Origin: a virus
Direction: 5' to 3' (one strand)
Length of the DNA stretch: 61,576 nucleotides
IMG/VR virus record: IMGVR_UViG_3300025289_000029
Location: 1-61,576 of that record
The notes beneath the pieces are model-generated. The model made no database searches. It was not told the origin of the DNA and saw only the letters and a list, made by a program, of their open reading frames with translations. The position numbers and the translations under genes were made by a program. Positions 8,692-18,557 of the stretch are shown piece by piece; the first letter of the stretch is position 1, and the number at the start of each line of letters is the position of its first letter.

Positions 8692-9143
8692 GCGTTAAGA
8701 GTGTCTTAGTCCAAGTCAAAACTCTGCTTGAGACAAAGACTGAGTTCAAGCAACGGGTGTCTGTCTGGGACTACAGCATCCTTGACCTCGCTATACCTCA
8801 TGCTCTCGTTCTGCGACCAGGGTCGGTTACGCAGGCGATGGAAGCCTACGGTAATCAGTGGTTGAGGCAGGTTAGTGTCATAATTGAGGCATATGCTTTC
8901 TATGAGCCCGCCACATCAACCAATAGCATCAACCGTCTGTTGGATGTCATCGATCTTATTGATACACTACTTATCGAGAATTATCATCTGGGTTTGACAG
9001 TTGACACGGTGCGGTCGGCTCAGATAAGTGGTATCGGTGTGGCAGACATCATCAGCCGCGACACCTCTGGCAACAAGTGGTTCCATGTTACAATAACGCT
9101 GGCTGTGACAGAGCCTGAAGTTGGAAGTGGGAGTGCCCAGTAA
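8688..9143 (+). CDS. Tail terminator / completion-like protein
   Basis: 151 residues. N-terminal helix (SVKSVLVQVKTLLETKTEF), then strands with a conserved-looking YAFYEP segment and a helix containing LLDVIDLIDTLL, ending in WFHVTITLAVTEPE. This alpha/beta layout is typical of tail terminators that cap the tube. Neighbours (connector upstream, HK97 gp10-like downstream) fit the usual order. Confidence 0.55.
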   Translation: MSVKSVLVQVKTLLETKTEFKQRVSVWDYSILDLAIPHALVLRPGSVTQAMEAYGNQWLRQVSVIIEAYAFYEPATSTNSINRLLDVIDLIDTLLIENYHLGLTVDTVRSAQISGIGVADIISRDTSGNKWFHVTITLAVTEPEVGSGSAQ

Positions 9144-9688
9144 TGCCTGACTCGCTGTTGGTTATAACACTTGAGAGCAGAGGTCTTGTGGAGGCAGTTA
9201 CCACGCTGGACAGAATGGATGCCAGTCTTAGGGATATGCACGATCTGAAGGGTCAGTTTGATACACTGCTTGCTGAGCGTCTGGCTCAGCTATCTGAGGC
9301 CACTCCTGTAGACACTGGCGTCATGCAAGGTTCCTGGGACGCCTCCAGTGAAGTAGCTGCTTACGAGTATATGGGTAGGATAACGAACTCGGCCCCGCAC
9401 GCAGCTTTCGTCGCTGAAGGCACGGGAATCTACGGCCCTCCAGCGAAGGGTAGCGGTGAGATGATCGTCGCTAAACAAGGTAAGCCATTTGTGTTTTGGA
9501 GTAAGAAGTTTCAAAAGAAGAGAGTTCTGACTCAACACAAAGGTCAGCCTGCTAACCCCAGGCTCAACGATCTCATACGTGACTCTGAGACGACGCTGCG
9601 AGCAGCGGAACGCAGGTTGCGCGGTGACATTCTGGCGAAGTTCCAAGCTCGGACTACCCCTGGGATTATCGTACAAGGGGGAGAGTAA
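9143..9688 (+). CDS. HK97 gp10-like head-tail joining protein
   Basis: 181 residues. The segment ATPVDTGVMQGSW followed by SAPHAAFVAEGTG matches the HK97 gp10 / putative neck protein pattern (PVDTGxLRxS ... YAxFVExGT). Stop of the upstream gene overlaps its ATG. It would join capsid and tail. Confidence 0.75.
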   Translation: MPDSLLVITLESRGLVEAVTTLDRMDASLRDMHDLKGQFDTLLAERLAQLSEATPVDTGVMQGSWDASSEVAAYEYMGRITNSAPHAAFVAEGTGIYGPPAKGSGEMIVAKQGKPFVFWSKKFQKKRVLTQHKGQPANPRLNDLIRDSETTLRAAERRLRGDILAKFQARTTPGIIVQGGE

Positions 9689-10456
9689 ATGCCAAGTCGA
9701 ATCGTAGGAAAAGATGCACGGCTCTATCTCGATGAGTTCCAACTGTTCCTTCGTCTGTTCGAGATGGAGGAGTCCTTCGAGGTTAACACAGAAGAGTCAA
9801 CTGTCTACAGTGACAACTTCAAAACCTTCGAGCCGATTGACGCCAACGGGAGCTTCTCGCTGACTGGGCGTATGGACGATGCTGGGCTGGCGTCGGAACA
9901 GGATGCTACGGTCTCTCTCGACAAAGCGATGTTTGATAACCTCTTCGTCGATCCTGTCGTTGCGACGATGCTTATAGAGGGGGCATCGCCTGTTGCTGGT
10001 AGGCAGGCTCACTACGCCAAGCTGCTACACGGGTCGATAGCGTTGCAACTGCCCAGAGGTGGTCTGGGCAGTCTCCGGCTGAATGGTAGCACGAAAGAGC
10101 GCATCTCTGATGGCTTCCTGCTGGCGCTTGCTGATGTGTCTCTGTCCGCAGGTGTGGACACGTTTCTTCCCGCAGGCGGAATCAATGTCGGCGGAGGCTT
10201 CACCAAGGGCGTTCACGCTGTCTATCATATCTGGAAGCGAACAGGCGCAGGAACGTTGACTATAGCCATCCAAGGTTCTGTGCTCACAGGTGGCCCCTAT
10301 ACGAACAGGTTGACCTTTCCTACGACAACGGGTGTCGGCGCGAAAGCTCAGGAGCAGGCTGAAACTACTGACACCGAAGTCTTCCAACGTGTTCGGTTGA
10401 ACAGCACTACCACAGAGACGGTGAGCATTCTGGTGGCGAGCAGAAGGTTCTCGTAG
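9689..10456 (+). CDS. Tail tube-like protein, long paralogue
   Basis: 255 residues. The early segment SFEVNTEESTVYSDNFKTFEPIDANGSFSLTG is clearly related to the next gene's NIDQNTDETTAYGDDFKTHEIIDAQWSVDMT-type region, so the two are paralogues or a split tube module. A C-terminal extension (GAGTLTIAIQGSVLTGG onward) looks like an added surface domain. Major tail proteins with such extensions are common in siphoviruses. Which of the two forms the tube proper cannot be told here. Confidence 0.65.
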   Translation: MPSRIVGKDARLYLDEFQLFLRLFEMEESFEVNTEESTVYSDNFKTFEPIDANGSFSLTGRMDDAGLASEQDATVSLDKAMFDNLFVDPVVATMLIEGASPVAGRQAHYAKLLHGSIALQLPRGGLGSLRLNGSTKERISDGFLLALADVSLSAGVDTFLPAGGINVGGGFTKGVHAVYHIWKRTGAGTLTIAIQGSVLTGGPYTNRLTFPTTTGVGAKAQEQAETTDTEVFQRVRLNSTTTETVSILVASRRFS

Positions 10457-10480
10457 TATACTTACAGCTAGGAGGCTGAT

Positions 10481-10954
10481 ATGGCCAAGATTATAGGAAA
10501 GAATGCGGACTTCGCAATCGGTGATGTCAACGTGACTCCAGGGTTCGCCTATCTGTATGCGTCCGCCGGTATGAAACGGGTGGAGACGCTGGGCAACGAC
10601 ATCACCCTGAACATCGATCAGAACACTGATGAGACCACCGCCTACGGTGACGACTTTAAGACGCACGAGATCATCGATGCTCAGTGGTCAGTGGACATGA
10701 CTCTCTACTACTCCACAGGTACAGACGAGGTAGATACATTATTCGTGGCAGCTATTATAGCCACTCCCTTTGTCAAGAAGGGGTTCGTCTTCTCTCCCGC
10801 AGGTAAGCCTGCTGGTGAGGCGTCGGCTACGCAACCCAGGTACTACGGTGACGTTATCATCACCAGTGTGGTGCCCAACCCGCCAAGAGGAGGAGTAGCA
10901 AGTGTCCGAGTCCGACTCCAAGGATCAGGCTCTCTCGGTCGCGCAGTTGCCTAG
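10481..10954 (+). CDS. Tail tube-like protein, short paralogue
   Basis: 157 residues, RBS GGAGGCTGAT before ATG. It shares the 'TTAYGDDFKTHEIIDAQWS' region with the preceding gene, an element typical of siphovirus tube subunits. It ends inside the coding region of the tail chaperone (overlap from 10902). Two tube-like genes in a row suggests duplication, with one possibly serving as tube and the other as terminator or decorated subunit. Confidence 0.65.
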   Translation: MAKIIGKNADFAIGDVNVTPGFAYLYASAGMKRVETLGNDITLNIDQNTDETTAYGDDFKTHEIIDAQWSVDMTLYYSTGTDEVDTLFVAAIIATPFVKKGFVFSPAGKPAGEASATQPRYYGDVIITSVVPNPPRGGVASVRVRLQGSGSLGRAVA

Positions 10955-11363
10955 TAAGCCACTGAAGGCTGAGCTGGACGGTGTTCTCTACGAACTCCGT
11001 AGAGAGACTATAGGTGAAGAGTATCTGTTAGTCAGGGAGATGTCTGTCGCTGTCAAGGATGGCGTCTCCCGTCTAGACCCCAATCGCTACGAGCACGCTA
11101 ACCTTTTTGTCCGTCTCCTGTGTAATGGAGAGAAGCTGGTTGAGGAGGAGCTTCTGAAGCTCCCTCGTACTCATTATCAGACCTTGGCGACGTTGGCTAT
11201 CCAGTTGGACAATGAGGAGAGTGGCATCGTCAGCGATTTTTTATCACCGCTCTTGACGGACTTTCCGGCTTATCGTTCAGCCTTGGCGAAGCTCTCAGGC
11301 TCCCCTCGAAGTGGCTCAGGACGTACATCGAAGTCAACAACCGACGGGAAGAACGACTCCTGA
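10902..11363 (+). CDS. Tail assembly chaperone, gpG-like
   Basis: 153 residues, GTG start with AGAGGAGGAG upstream. Location between tube and tape-measure genes, small acidic helical protein, and a -1 slippery site near the 3' end identify it as the gpG-type chaperone that coats the tape measure during tail assembly. The unshifted protein ends at 11363. Confidence 0.8.
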   Translation: MSESDSKDQALSVAQLPSKPLKAELDGVLYELRRETIGEEYLLVREMSVAVKDGVSRLDPNRYEHANLFVRLLCNGEKLVEEELLKLPRTHYQTLATLAIQLDNEESGIVSDFLSPLLTDFPAYRSALAKLSGSPRSGSGRTSKSTTDGKNDS

Positions 11364-11422
11364 CCGCTCAACAGCTACGAGAGGCAGCCGAGGCTGAGCC
11401 TGACAAAGAAGTAGCATGGTGA
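10902..11422 (+). CDS. Tail assembly chaperone frameshift product, gpGT-like
   Basis: The first 114 codons are those of the gpG-like gene. At T TTT TTA (11237-11243), exactly in the X XXY YYZ phase, a -1 shift gives 59 further residues (beginning ITALDG and ending DKEVAW) up to TGA at 11420-11422, just before the tape-measure ATG. The extension is free of stops and contains a charged helix (YIEVNNRREERLLTAQQLRE), as expected for the T domain. Total about 173 residues. Confidence 0.8.
11237..11243 (+). promoter_or_regulatory. -1 ribosomal frameshift slippery site T TTT TTA
   Basis: Canonical heptamer in the correct phase relative to the gpG-like frame; the -1 frame stays open for 59 codons to just before the tape-measure start. 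Confidence 0.85.
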
Positions 11423-11423
11423 T

Positions 11424-14063
11424 ATGGCTCTTGGAGGCGCATTCGCACAACAGATTCTAGAGCTTCAACTGCGTGTCACCGCGCAGAGCCAGGCTGCCTT
11501 CCAACAGCTCACAGCGGGCTTCAAGACGGTTGATGAGCAGGCCGTTAGAACCGCTGCCAATCTTAACCGTGCTTTCAGTCCTCGTCTCGTTCAAAATATG
11601 GGACAGGTGCGAGGGAAGCTGGTTGAACAAGGCACAGCTCTTTCAGCTTTCGGTGCTGGTCTGGGCCAGCTTGATCCCCGTTTACAGAGTCTTGGGGTGC
11701 ATTTAGAAGAGCTGGGTGTTCAACAGGCTAAAGCTGGTCAGTCAGGCAAAGTCCAAACCGCTGTATTGGCGCAGCACGCTACTACGCTTGCTAATGCGGC
11801 CTCGTGGACGGAGAAGCTCATTGCAGAGGAGCAAAAGCTGGTCGCAGTTAGGATGAACCAGATGCGACCGCTTATGACCGTCGTTCGGGCGAGCGGAACG
11901 CTCACTGCACAGCAGCAGGCTGAGTTGAACTCCAAGCTCGCGTTGAATCAGGCGTCACAGGTGAGAATGGCCACTCTTGCGGCTGAGGTGCAGGCGCTGA
12001 GAGGGGCTGCGGCTGGAACGACAGCGTTGGCAACTCAAACAAAGGCCGCTGCCCTCATCGCAGGAACCTTTGGTGGCGAAGCCAACTTCGTTGCTAAAGC
12101 CGGTCAGGGTATGATTCTTTCTTTCTCCGCAGCTCAGGCTGCTGCTGGCAACTTTGAGCAAGCTATCTTCGGTCTCGGTTTCTCATTACTTTTCGTAAAT
12201 CAGGCACTGTTAGGTTGGCCATTGGTGATAGGCGCTGTGACCACTGCTTTAACGTTAGGTGTTCCCGCGCTGATAAAGTGGGTTTCAGCAGCCAAAGATG
12301 TCGAAACGCCAACAGAGAGAGGTGCTCGTCTTACCGAGGAATTCGCCGCCGCCCTTAAAGATGTAAAGGGGCCGTTGGCTGATGTAGCTGAAGAGATGCT
12401 TCGATTGGAGGAGGGAGGGCCTCCATCTACTATAGCAGTCCTCGCGCAACAAGTGCTAAATGCCAGCCCTCCTCTAGAGAAGTATATTCAGATTCAAAAG
12501 GCTGCTGAGAGTGCCCTTAAAGGCTGGGACGCTAGAGTATTGGAGGCTGCTGAAGACACACGATCATTACACGGTAACATACTAACGCTGCACAGTGCCT
12601 ATCTACAAGATCAGAACACGCTTGAGGATTTGGTGGCGGTGCAGGATGAGTTTAACAAAGCTATAGATGAGACTATCGCGGCGTCGCGGGCAGAGCTGAC
12701 TCTTGTCGTTCTAAAGATGGAGGCTGCCCGCCAAGAGATAGCAGATGATCAGGCTCGTGAGGCTGCTCTAGAGGCGCTTGACGCTGCTTATCAGGCGAGC
12801 GCCGACGCTGCTAACGCTGCCTACGACGCCGCCGTTGAGGGAGCCCGTAATGCTGCTGAGGCTGAGGTTGATGCGCTTCGAGAGAATCTAGAGGAGCAGG
12901 TACAGGCAAGACGTGACGCCTTACAGGAACAGACTGACGCTATCCGTGACGCCCTTGCCGACCGTATCGACGCTATCAACGACGAGCGCGACGCAGAGCT
13001 AGAGGTTAGCCGCGAGCGGATTGATGAACTCAAAACTCTTGAGCAGGAACTAACCACTGCGATACGCGATCTCGCATCCCAACGCGGCAAGGCGATACAG
13101 GACATACTAACCACGGAGGCTGAAATTGCCGAACTGGAGATGCTCATTAAGAAGTTCGGGCCTGACGAGTATTTGGAGTCTGAGCTGGCTCTGCGTAAGG
13201 CGCGTCAGGCGGCTCTTGAGCAAAGTGTTGCGGGTGCTAACGCTGAGATTGCTGCGAAGGAAGAGGCGCGGGATGCCATTGACGCTCAGATAGACGCTGA
13301 AGGGGAACGTCAGGATGCGATACGTGACACGGCGGAAGTAGCTGTTGATGCCGCTCGTAAGGCCGCTGATGTCCAAATCCGAGAGGCGGAACGCTCCACC
13401 CGTGCTCAGATCAACCTCATGCAGCAAAACGTTGACGCGCAGATAAATGGTATTAACAACGCCAGAGACGCCTTTATAAAAAGTGAAGACGCTAGACGCG
13501 ACGCAGCCATCAAAACTGCTGACCGCATCCGCGATGCAGGTCGAGCCCTGCAAGAGCAGGCAGGGCCTGAGCGCGAGCTTCTCAACCTGGAGGCTCAGCG
13601 GTTGGCCATTTTGGAGCGGATATCCTTCGAGCAGGAGCGAAATATTGGTAAGATGGCTTCCCTCGCACGGGCGGTTGCTATAATCAATGAACTTCTAGGA
13701 AGAGGTTTCTCAGCGGCTCAGACGGCATTGGCAGTCTGGATGTTTCTAATAACACAAGGTATCTCAAGAGAAGCGGCCCAGGCATTCATCGCCGGTCAGG
13801 GGTTGCCTACCAGTGGGTTGCCAAAGTTCCAAGGTGGGGGTATTGTCCCAGGTGCAATAGGCAGCCCACAGCTTGTCGTCGCCCACGGCGGCGAAGAGAT
13901 ACGTAAGCCTGCCGGTAACGGTATGCGCGGTGGGAATACATACAATTTGACCGTCTACGTCCGCAGTGAGTCTGACATAATGAAGATAAGCAAGCTGCTC
14001 AACCAAGACCTCGGCTCAAGGCTTGCTACGTCGCTACGGACGCGGAGAGGGACTGGGCGTTGA
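11424..14063 (+). CDS. Tape measure protein
   Basis: 879 residues. Hydrophobic segments near residues 225-290 (FEQAIFGLGFSLLFVNQALL region) and a very long coiled coil between about 420 and 760, rich in Ala, Arg, Glu and Asp with heptad spacing. A Gly/Pro-rich tail (GGGIVPGAIGSPQ) follows, then a C-terminal domain. These are the hallmarks of siphovirus tape measures, which set tail length and help deliver DNA. Position after the frameshifted chaperone is the invariant order. Confidence 0.85.
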   Translation: MALGGAFAQQILELQLRVTAQSQAAFQQLTAGFKTVDEQAVRTAANLNRAFSPRLVQNMGQVRGKLVEQGTALSAFGAGLGQLDPRLQSLGVHLEELGVQQAKAGQSGKVQTAVLAQHATTLANAASWTEKLIAEEQKLVAVRMNQMRPLMTVVRASGTLTAQQQAELNSKLALNQASQVRMATLAAEVQALRGAAAGTTALATQTKAAALIAGTFGGEANFVAKAGQGMILSFSAAQAAAGNFEQAIFGLGFSLLFVNQALLGWPLVIGAVTTALTLGVPALIKWVSAAKDVETPTERGARLTEEFAAALKDVKGPLADVAEEMLRLEEGGPPSTIAVLAQQVLNASPPLEKYIQIQKAAESALKGWDARVLEAAEDTRSLHGNILTLHSAYLQDQNTLEDLVAVQDEFNKAIDETIAASRAELTLVVLKMEAARQEIADDQAREAALEALDAAYQASADAANAAYDAAVEGARNAAEAEVDALRENLEEQVQARRDALQEQTDAIRDALADRIDAINDERDAELEVSRERIDELKTLEQELTTAIRDLASQRGKAIQDILTTEAEIAELEMLIKKFGPDEYLESELALRKARQAALEQSVAGANAEIAAKEEARDAIDAQIDAEGERQDAIRDTAEVAVDAARKAADVQIREAERSTRAQINLMQQNVDAQINGINNARDAFIKSEDARRDAAIKTADRIRDAGRALQEQAGPERELLNLEAQRLAILERISFEQERNIGKMASLARAVAIINELLGRGFSAAQTALAVWMFLITQGISREAAQAFIAGQGLPTSGLPKFQGGGIVPGAIGSPQLVVAHGGEEIRKPAGNGMRGGNTYNLTVYVRSESDIMKISKLLNQDLGSRLATSLRTRRGTGR

Positions 14064-14064
14064 T

Positions 14065-16803
14065 ATGGCTGCTGTATTGAAGCTCTCTGATGGTACGAAC
14101 ACTGTTGACTTCGTTAGCGGCGGTTCAGAGTACAAACTGCGGCAGAACGGTCTCAATATGCCCCATCCCGAAACTAACCGCGTCCTCGGCGGTGATCCCA
14201 TGTTGGCCGAGGGTGCGCGACTGATTGACCGGCAGCTTTCCAATCGTGAAATCAGTATCACATTTAACATTGACGCAGCGACCCATAACGGCCTTGTATC
14301 TAATATGCGAACGCTGCGAAGACTTCTGGATACGGCGAAGAAGTCCAACAAAGACGGACTCGGCCCCAAAGTTGTCTTATCTTACAAATTCGATGACGCC
14401 TCCGAACAAGTCGCTTTCGATGTCATAGATGGTGAGTTTCAGCCAGGACAGCTTGCCGACCCAACCGTTCGACGTGCTTCGTTGTTACGAGACAGCGAGT
14501 TGACGTTGATCTGTGAGCCGTATGCCAGACTTGATCAGACCACGGGGATTGAAATCCGCAACCTGCTTCTCAACCCTAGCTTCGATTGGAACCCTGAGCA
14601 GGGCGGACGCGACGGTCACTACGAGTTGGATTTGGGAGCTGCGGGCGTTCGTCTCGAAAGAGCATCAGGTGTGGGTCTGTCCGACGATATACTCTCGGTG
14701 GTGTTTTGGTTTAAGCGAGACGCTCTTAGTGGCACACGGACAATTATCATCTGCGGTACAACGACTAAGGCGTGGCGCGTCTTCTTTGACACTGGGAATA
14801 AGCTAAACTTTGAGTGGTATGACGCAGGTGGCACACAACGCCTCTTGACTGCTGCTGACGTAATTACCGATACGACCACCTGGCATTGCGCGGCGATGAC
14901 AGTGTTCCCCGACCCTCTTGGTGCTATTAACACCTTCTCCGTGCTGATGGTTGATGGTGTTGTTCAGGCGACCAACATACTGGCGAATGTAGGTATAAGA
15001 GCCCCTGTTGGAGCTTTTGTTGTCGGCTCAGTAGATCAGGCGGACGGAGAGCGTTTCGACGGTCGCATATCGGGGCTTGCTATACTCGTGAACAAGCCAG
15101 TTCATCCGCATCAGCTTCGATATCTCTATATGTATGGACTCCGTGGGTTGTGGCTCACACCAAGCGGCACCGCTGGTCATATCCTCCCCAAGAACTATAT
15201 GGGTCTGTCGGCTGCTGATGTCGGAGGTATTTGGTCATTTAGCGCGACGGACTCACCTGCGGACACAGGTAGCACCATCCAAGATCGAAGCGGTAATGGG
15301 CGGCATATAACAATAACCGGCTCGCCAGCAAATACGGCACACATAAGAACACCTTCGGGTTGGGTTCGAGGCTCAGGTCTGACCGCCTCCAGCGGTCTCC
15401 AGGCGGCGTCGGATAATGTCAAGTTTGGCGCTTTCTCTTTCGTTCTCAGCGAGAGCGGTGCCGCCAATAAGACTCTACGACAGACTGTTGTTGTACCAGA
15501 AGGCGTTACAACTGCCACTGTTTACCTGTGGATAAAGGGCGGTGGTGGTGCAAACCAGGTAGTCATCGACATCGACGGTGTAACGGAGACAATTACTGCC
15601 ACTAATGGCGTTTGGAAGCAGTTTATCAAAACAGTGACCGTCGGCGCATCGAGTATATTGACGATTCAGTGGCTCTCCGGTGGGGCTACAACGGTTTATA
15701 TAGATGGTGTCGTGTTCACACCTGGACAACCTTTTGGCTCTTTCGCATCCTTCACAGAAGTTACAGGCGACCCTAAGCCTACCATTGGCTCGTCTTTCCT
15801 GCGGGCGTACCCTGATAGCACTAGGGTCTTCTGGTTGCCGATTTACGATATACCTGGAGACGCTCCGGCTACCTGCCGTGTCTACTTGAAGAACACCGCT
15901 GGGGCCGCCCTTGGCCCTGTTCGATTGGGAGCGGCTTACGGCCAAGACCCAGGTAAGGCAGTGTTCTACTGGGCGGCCTCGCAGTTCATACCAAACATGG
16001 GGGCGTCTGGAGATTGGGTCACAGGAGCGGACGGAGGTGTCGCAGGTGGTGGTGCTGCGAACGTCCTAGCGGACATCGCTGCGATAAATCTGGGAACCCT
16101 GTTCCCGTTTCCTGACTCGCAATTCGGCAGCTTCAAGGGCTACATAGGTGTTGCCTCAGCCCTGAACCGAACATCGTTCTTACGGCTGGCGTCGTCAATC
16201 TACACTGTCGCCTTAACCGGAGACCCTATCAAAGACACAAACCCTGCCTCGGCGCTCATTCACATGGTAGATGGCGGGCTGTTATCATGGCCGCCTGCGT
16301 TTGGTGCCTCCCAGTTTAGAGCAGCGACCAAGGTAACTGGCTCCCCCCGTACCGTCGATGATCTGATGTACCCTCGGCTGTTGATCTCAGCTATCGATCC
16401 CGTGCAGGTTGACCGCACATACAAGTATCTGTATCTTCTGCCGATTGAGAACTTTTTCACACTCCAACCTGACAAGATTCACAGTGCAGATTCCTCACTC
16501 CAGGCGAACGAGATTTTGGTAGTTGACACGATAGACGAGGAAGCGCCATCGATAGCGTATTTGATGTTGGACGTCAACAGCATCCCTGCCGCCGTAAGTA
16601 TTCTAGACCGTCTGGTGTCATTGAGGTCGGCTAACGTTTCCATGTTTGGAGATGGTTTTTACCTTGAGCCAGGTAAACCAGGGGCAATTGTGGCCTTGTA
16701 CTCACGGTCTACAGACGACGCTGATAAACCGTTTGGCTCCTTTACTGTTGGTACGACGACCGAGATGTGGATTGAATATATGCCCCGCTTCCTTTATGTC
16801 TAA
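14065..16803 (+). CDS. Distal tail protein with lectin-like (LamG) and carbohydrate-binding-like domains
   Basis: 912 residues from ATG 14065, which directly follows the tape-measure stop; a longer frame from 14023 overlaps it. Residues 1-155 look like a distal-tail/baseplate module (LSNREISITFN, LTLICEPYARLDQTTG). Residues 190-350 carry a concanavalin/LamG pattern (VVFWFKRDALSGTRTIIICG ... MVDGVVQATN ... DGRISGLAI). Residues 440-560 read as a galactose-binding-like beta sandwich (FVLSESGAANKTLRQTVVVP). The whole suggests a tail-tip protein that meets surface sugars and helps choose the host. Confidence 0.65.
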   Translation: MAAVLKLSDGTNTVDFVSGGSEYKLRQNGLNMPHPETNRVLGGDPMLAEGARLIDRQLSNREISITFNIDAATHNGLVSNMRTLRRLLDTAKKSNKDGLGPKVVLSYKFDDASEQVAFDVIDGEFQPGQLADPTVRRASLLRDSELTLICEPYARLDQTTGIEIRNLLLNPSFDWNPEQGGRDGHYELDLGAAGVRLERASGVGLSDDILSVVFWFKRDALSGTRTIIICGTTTKAWRVFFDTGNKLNFEWYDAGGTQRLLTAADVITDTTTWHCAAMTVFPDPLGAINTFSVLMVDGVVQATNILANVGIRAPVGAFVVGSVDQADGERFDGRISGLAILVNKPVHPHQLRYLYMYGLRGLWLTPSGTAGHILPKNYMGLSAADVGGIWSFSATDSPADTGSTIQDRSGNGRHITITGSPANTAHIRTPSGWVRGSGLTASSGLQAASDNVKFGAFSFVLSESGAANKTLRQTVVVPEGVTTATVYLWIKGGGGANQVVIDIDGVTETITATNGVWKQFIKTVTVGASSILTIQWLSGGATTVYIDGVVFTPGQPFGSFASFTEVTGDPKPTIGSSFLRAYPDSTRVFWLPIYDIPGDAPATCRVYLKNTAGAALGPVRLGAAYGQDPGKAVFYWAASQFIPNMGASGDWVTGADGGVAGGGAANVLADIAAINLGTLFPFPDSQFGSFKGYIGVASALNRTSFLRLASSIYTVALTGDPIKDTNPASALIHMVDGGLLSWPPAFGASQFRAATKVTGSPRTVDDLMYPRLLISAIDPVQVDRTYKYLYLLPIENFFTLQPDKIHSADSSLQANEILVVDTIDEEAPSIAYLMLDVNSIPAAVSILDRLVSLRSANVSMFGDGFYLEPGKPGAIVALYSRSTDDADKPFGSFTVGTTTEMWIEYMPRFLYV

Positions 16804-18554
16804 TGCAGAGTTTGGTAGTAGTTCTCACGGATAAAGCCGACCGGACGAGCCAGATCACTCCGGTTATCACTGATCTCACACGACGAGTTGTAAACATTAA
16901 GTTCTCCACAAGTCTGCCAGGAGGGTTCAACAGTTGTACACTCTCAATTCTGATGACCAGAAGTCAGGCGTATGAGTGGTATGAACGTTTTCTGTTCTAC
17001 GGAGTGACGATCTTTGAGGCTGACGAAGCGATTTGGGATGGCCGGATAAGTGCCATTGCCATCACCAACTCTGGGATTGACCTAACCTGCGAAGGCTACT
17101 GGTCAAGTATGGCAGACCAGACTCTTTATGCGTGGTTTAACGATAACGATATGGGGAAATGGCTGATACCATCTGCGGGCGCTGGTGGCATCGCAAATGA
17201 GATTAGTTTGGCGGGTGCGGGGGCCGCCGATAAGTATATTGTAGAAAAAGGTCTGGGGATGTTCCGTTTTGGTAGTAAGAAAAATCAGACTTACGTAATT
17301 GGTGATAAAGGGGTAATCTATTATCGTCTTCCGCGAGTTGGGGTACTAACGGATAGGCGGCTTTTTCAGCCGATGACAATACACTCTATTCAGTATTCAG
17401 CAGATGTTGCAGGCCCTGGCTTCGCTGGGTTCCTGAAAGTCTACACAGCCGACCATCCATTAGGCACGTGGACACATAGGTTGGACATTAATATTTATCC
17501 ATCTGCTGCCGTTGTTAATTTAGAGGCTAACGGTGCTGATGTGGAGGCCGTAGCAGTGGCTTTAGACTGTACCACCGAATTCACGGAAGATGATGATGAT
17601 GGTGTCAACAGGTTTCTGATGAAAGAGGTTACGATTTATGCTGAGCGTGACCCAACGACAACGAACAAGACTACAGCCAAAAAGATTGTTACCAATCTAC
17701 TCTATGGCGACTCGGATATAGATGTAACCTCCCACGCAACCCAAATTAGTGATGATCAAACCTTTATTGAGGACTCCGAGCTAGAGATATCCCCCGCTGT
17801 CTATGAGCACCAGTCTCTGCAAGATATTATTGCAGCGTTGTCTTCGTATGGGTTTGATCAGAGTGGTGTTACTAAAACTGTTGTTGCGGGTGTCTATGGT
17901 CGTCGTCGTTTACATATGAGAGCCAGAGATGAAACCAATGTTCGTTGGATAGTCTCACTCAAGAATATGGGAGAGGGAGGTCTGCGCTTTGAACGCACTA
18001 TTCAAGATTTCTGGGTGCGTACCTGGGTGCGATATCAAGAGGCGTTCTCAAGTCTGACAAAACTGACCGACGTGGCGCAGAATATTCTGGAGCAGACGAT
18101 CTTTTATGATGAACGAGACATTGTTATAGAGGCAGGCGAGATGACGGCTACCTTTGCGGACAAGGTGCGAGACTCCGCTCTAGCTGATGCAACACGCCCA
18201 CGTCAGAGTACGGAGATTACTATTAGCGGGTATATCACCAACATCGTCGGCGCTAGGGAACCTCTCTGGCGCGTCCGATCTGGGGATATGATACTGATTC
18301 AGGATTTGAGTCCGATGCCACAGATAATCGTGGGAGCGACGGCAGACAAACTACGAACGTTTGTCATCAAAGAGACTGACTACAATTCAACAGCGCGAGA
18401 ACTGTCAATCACACTTGATCTTCCTACTACCCGATTAGACCTGCTTCTGGCTAGGCTACAGAACACTCCAACTATTTCCTCGCCTGGAAGTCTGTCGGCA
18501 GGTGGTGGTACGATGGGCGGATGGGGAGGCGGATGGGGTAGTTGGAAAGGGTAG
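16803..18554 (+). CDS. Tail-tip protein
   Basis: 583 residues, strand-rich, starting at an ATG overlapping the previous stop. The first 130 residues (NIKFSTSLPGGFNSCTLSI, WDGRISAIAI) resemble the gp27/Tal-like hub domain of siphovirus tail tips. The C terminus is Gly/Trp-rich (GGTMGGWGGGWGSW). No peptidase motif seen. It ends three bases before the convergent polymerase gene. Confidence 0.6.
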   Translation: MQSLVVVLTDKADRTSQITPVITDLTRRVVNIKFSTSLPGGFNSCTLSILMTRSQAYEWYERFLFYGVTIFEADEAIWDGRISAIAITNSGIDLTCEGYWSSMADQTLYAWFNDNDMGKWLIPSAGAGGIANEISLAGAGAADKYIVEKGLGMFRFGSKKNQTYVIGDKGVIYYRLPRVGVLTDRRLFQPMTIHSIQYSADVAGPGFAGFLKVYTADHPLGTWTHRLDINIYPSAAVVNLEANGADVEAVAVALDCTTEFTEDDDDGVNRFLMKEVTIYAERDPTTTNKTTAKKIVTNLLYGDSDIDVTSHATQISDDQTFIEDSELEISPAVYEHQSLQDIIAALSSYGFDQSGVTKTVVAGVYGRRRLHMRARDETNVRWIVSLKNMGEGGLRFERTIQDFWVRTWVRYQEAFSSLTKLTDVAQNILEQTIFYDERDIVIEAGEMTATFADKVRDSALADATRPRQSTEITISGYITNIVGAREPLWRVRSGDMILIQDLSPMPQIIVGATADKLRTFVIKETDYNSTARELSITLDLPTTRLDLLLARLQNTPTISSPGSLSAGGGTMGGWGGGWGSWKG

Positions 18555-18557
18555 TGC

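Noticed and set aside
14023-14064. Earlier start of the distal tail protein
   Set aside because: It lies inside the tape-measure gene; ATG 14065 comes right after that stop.
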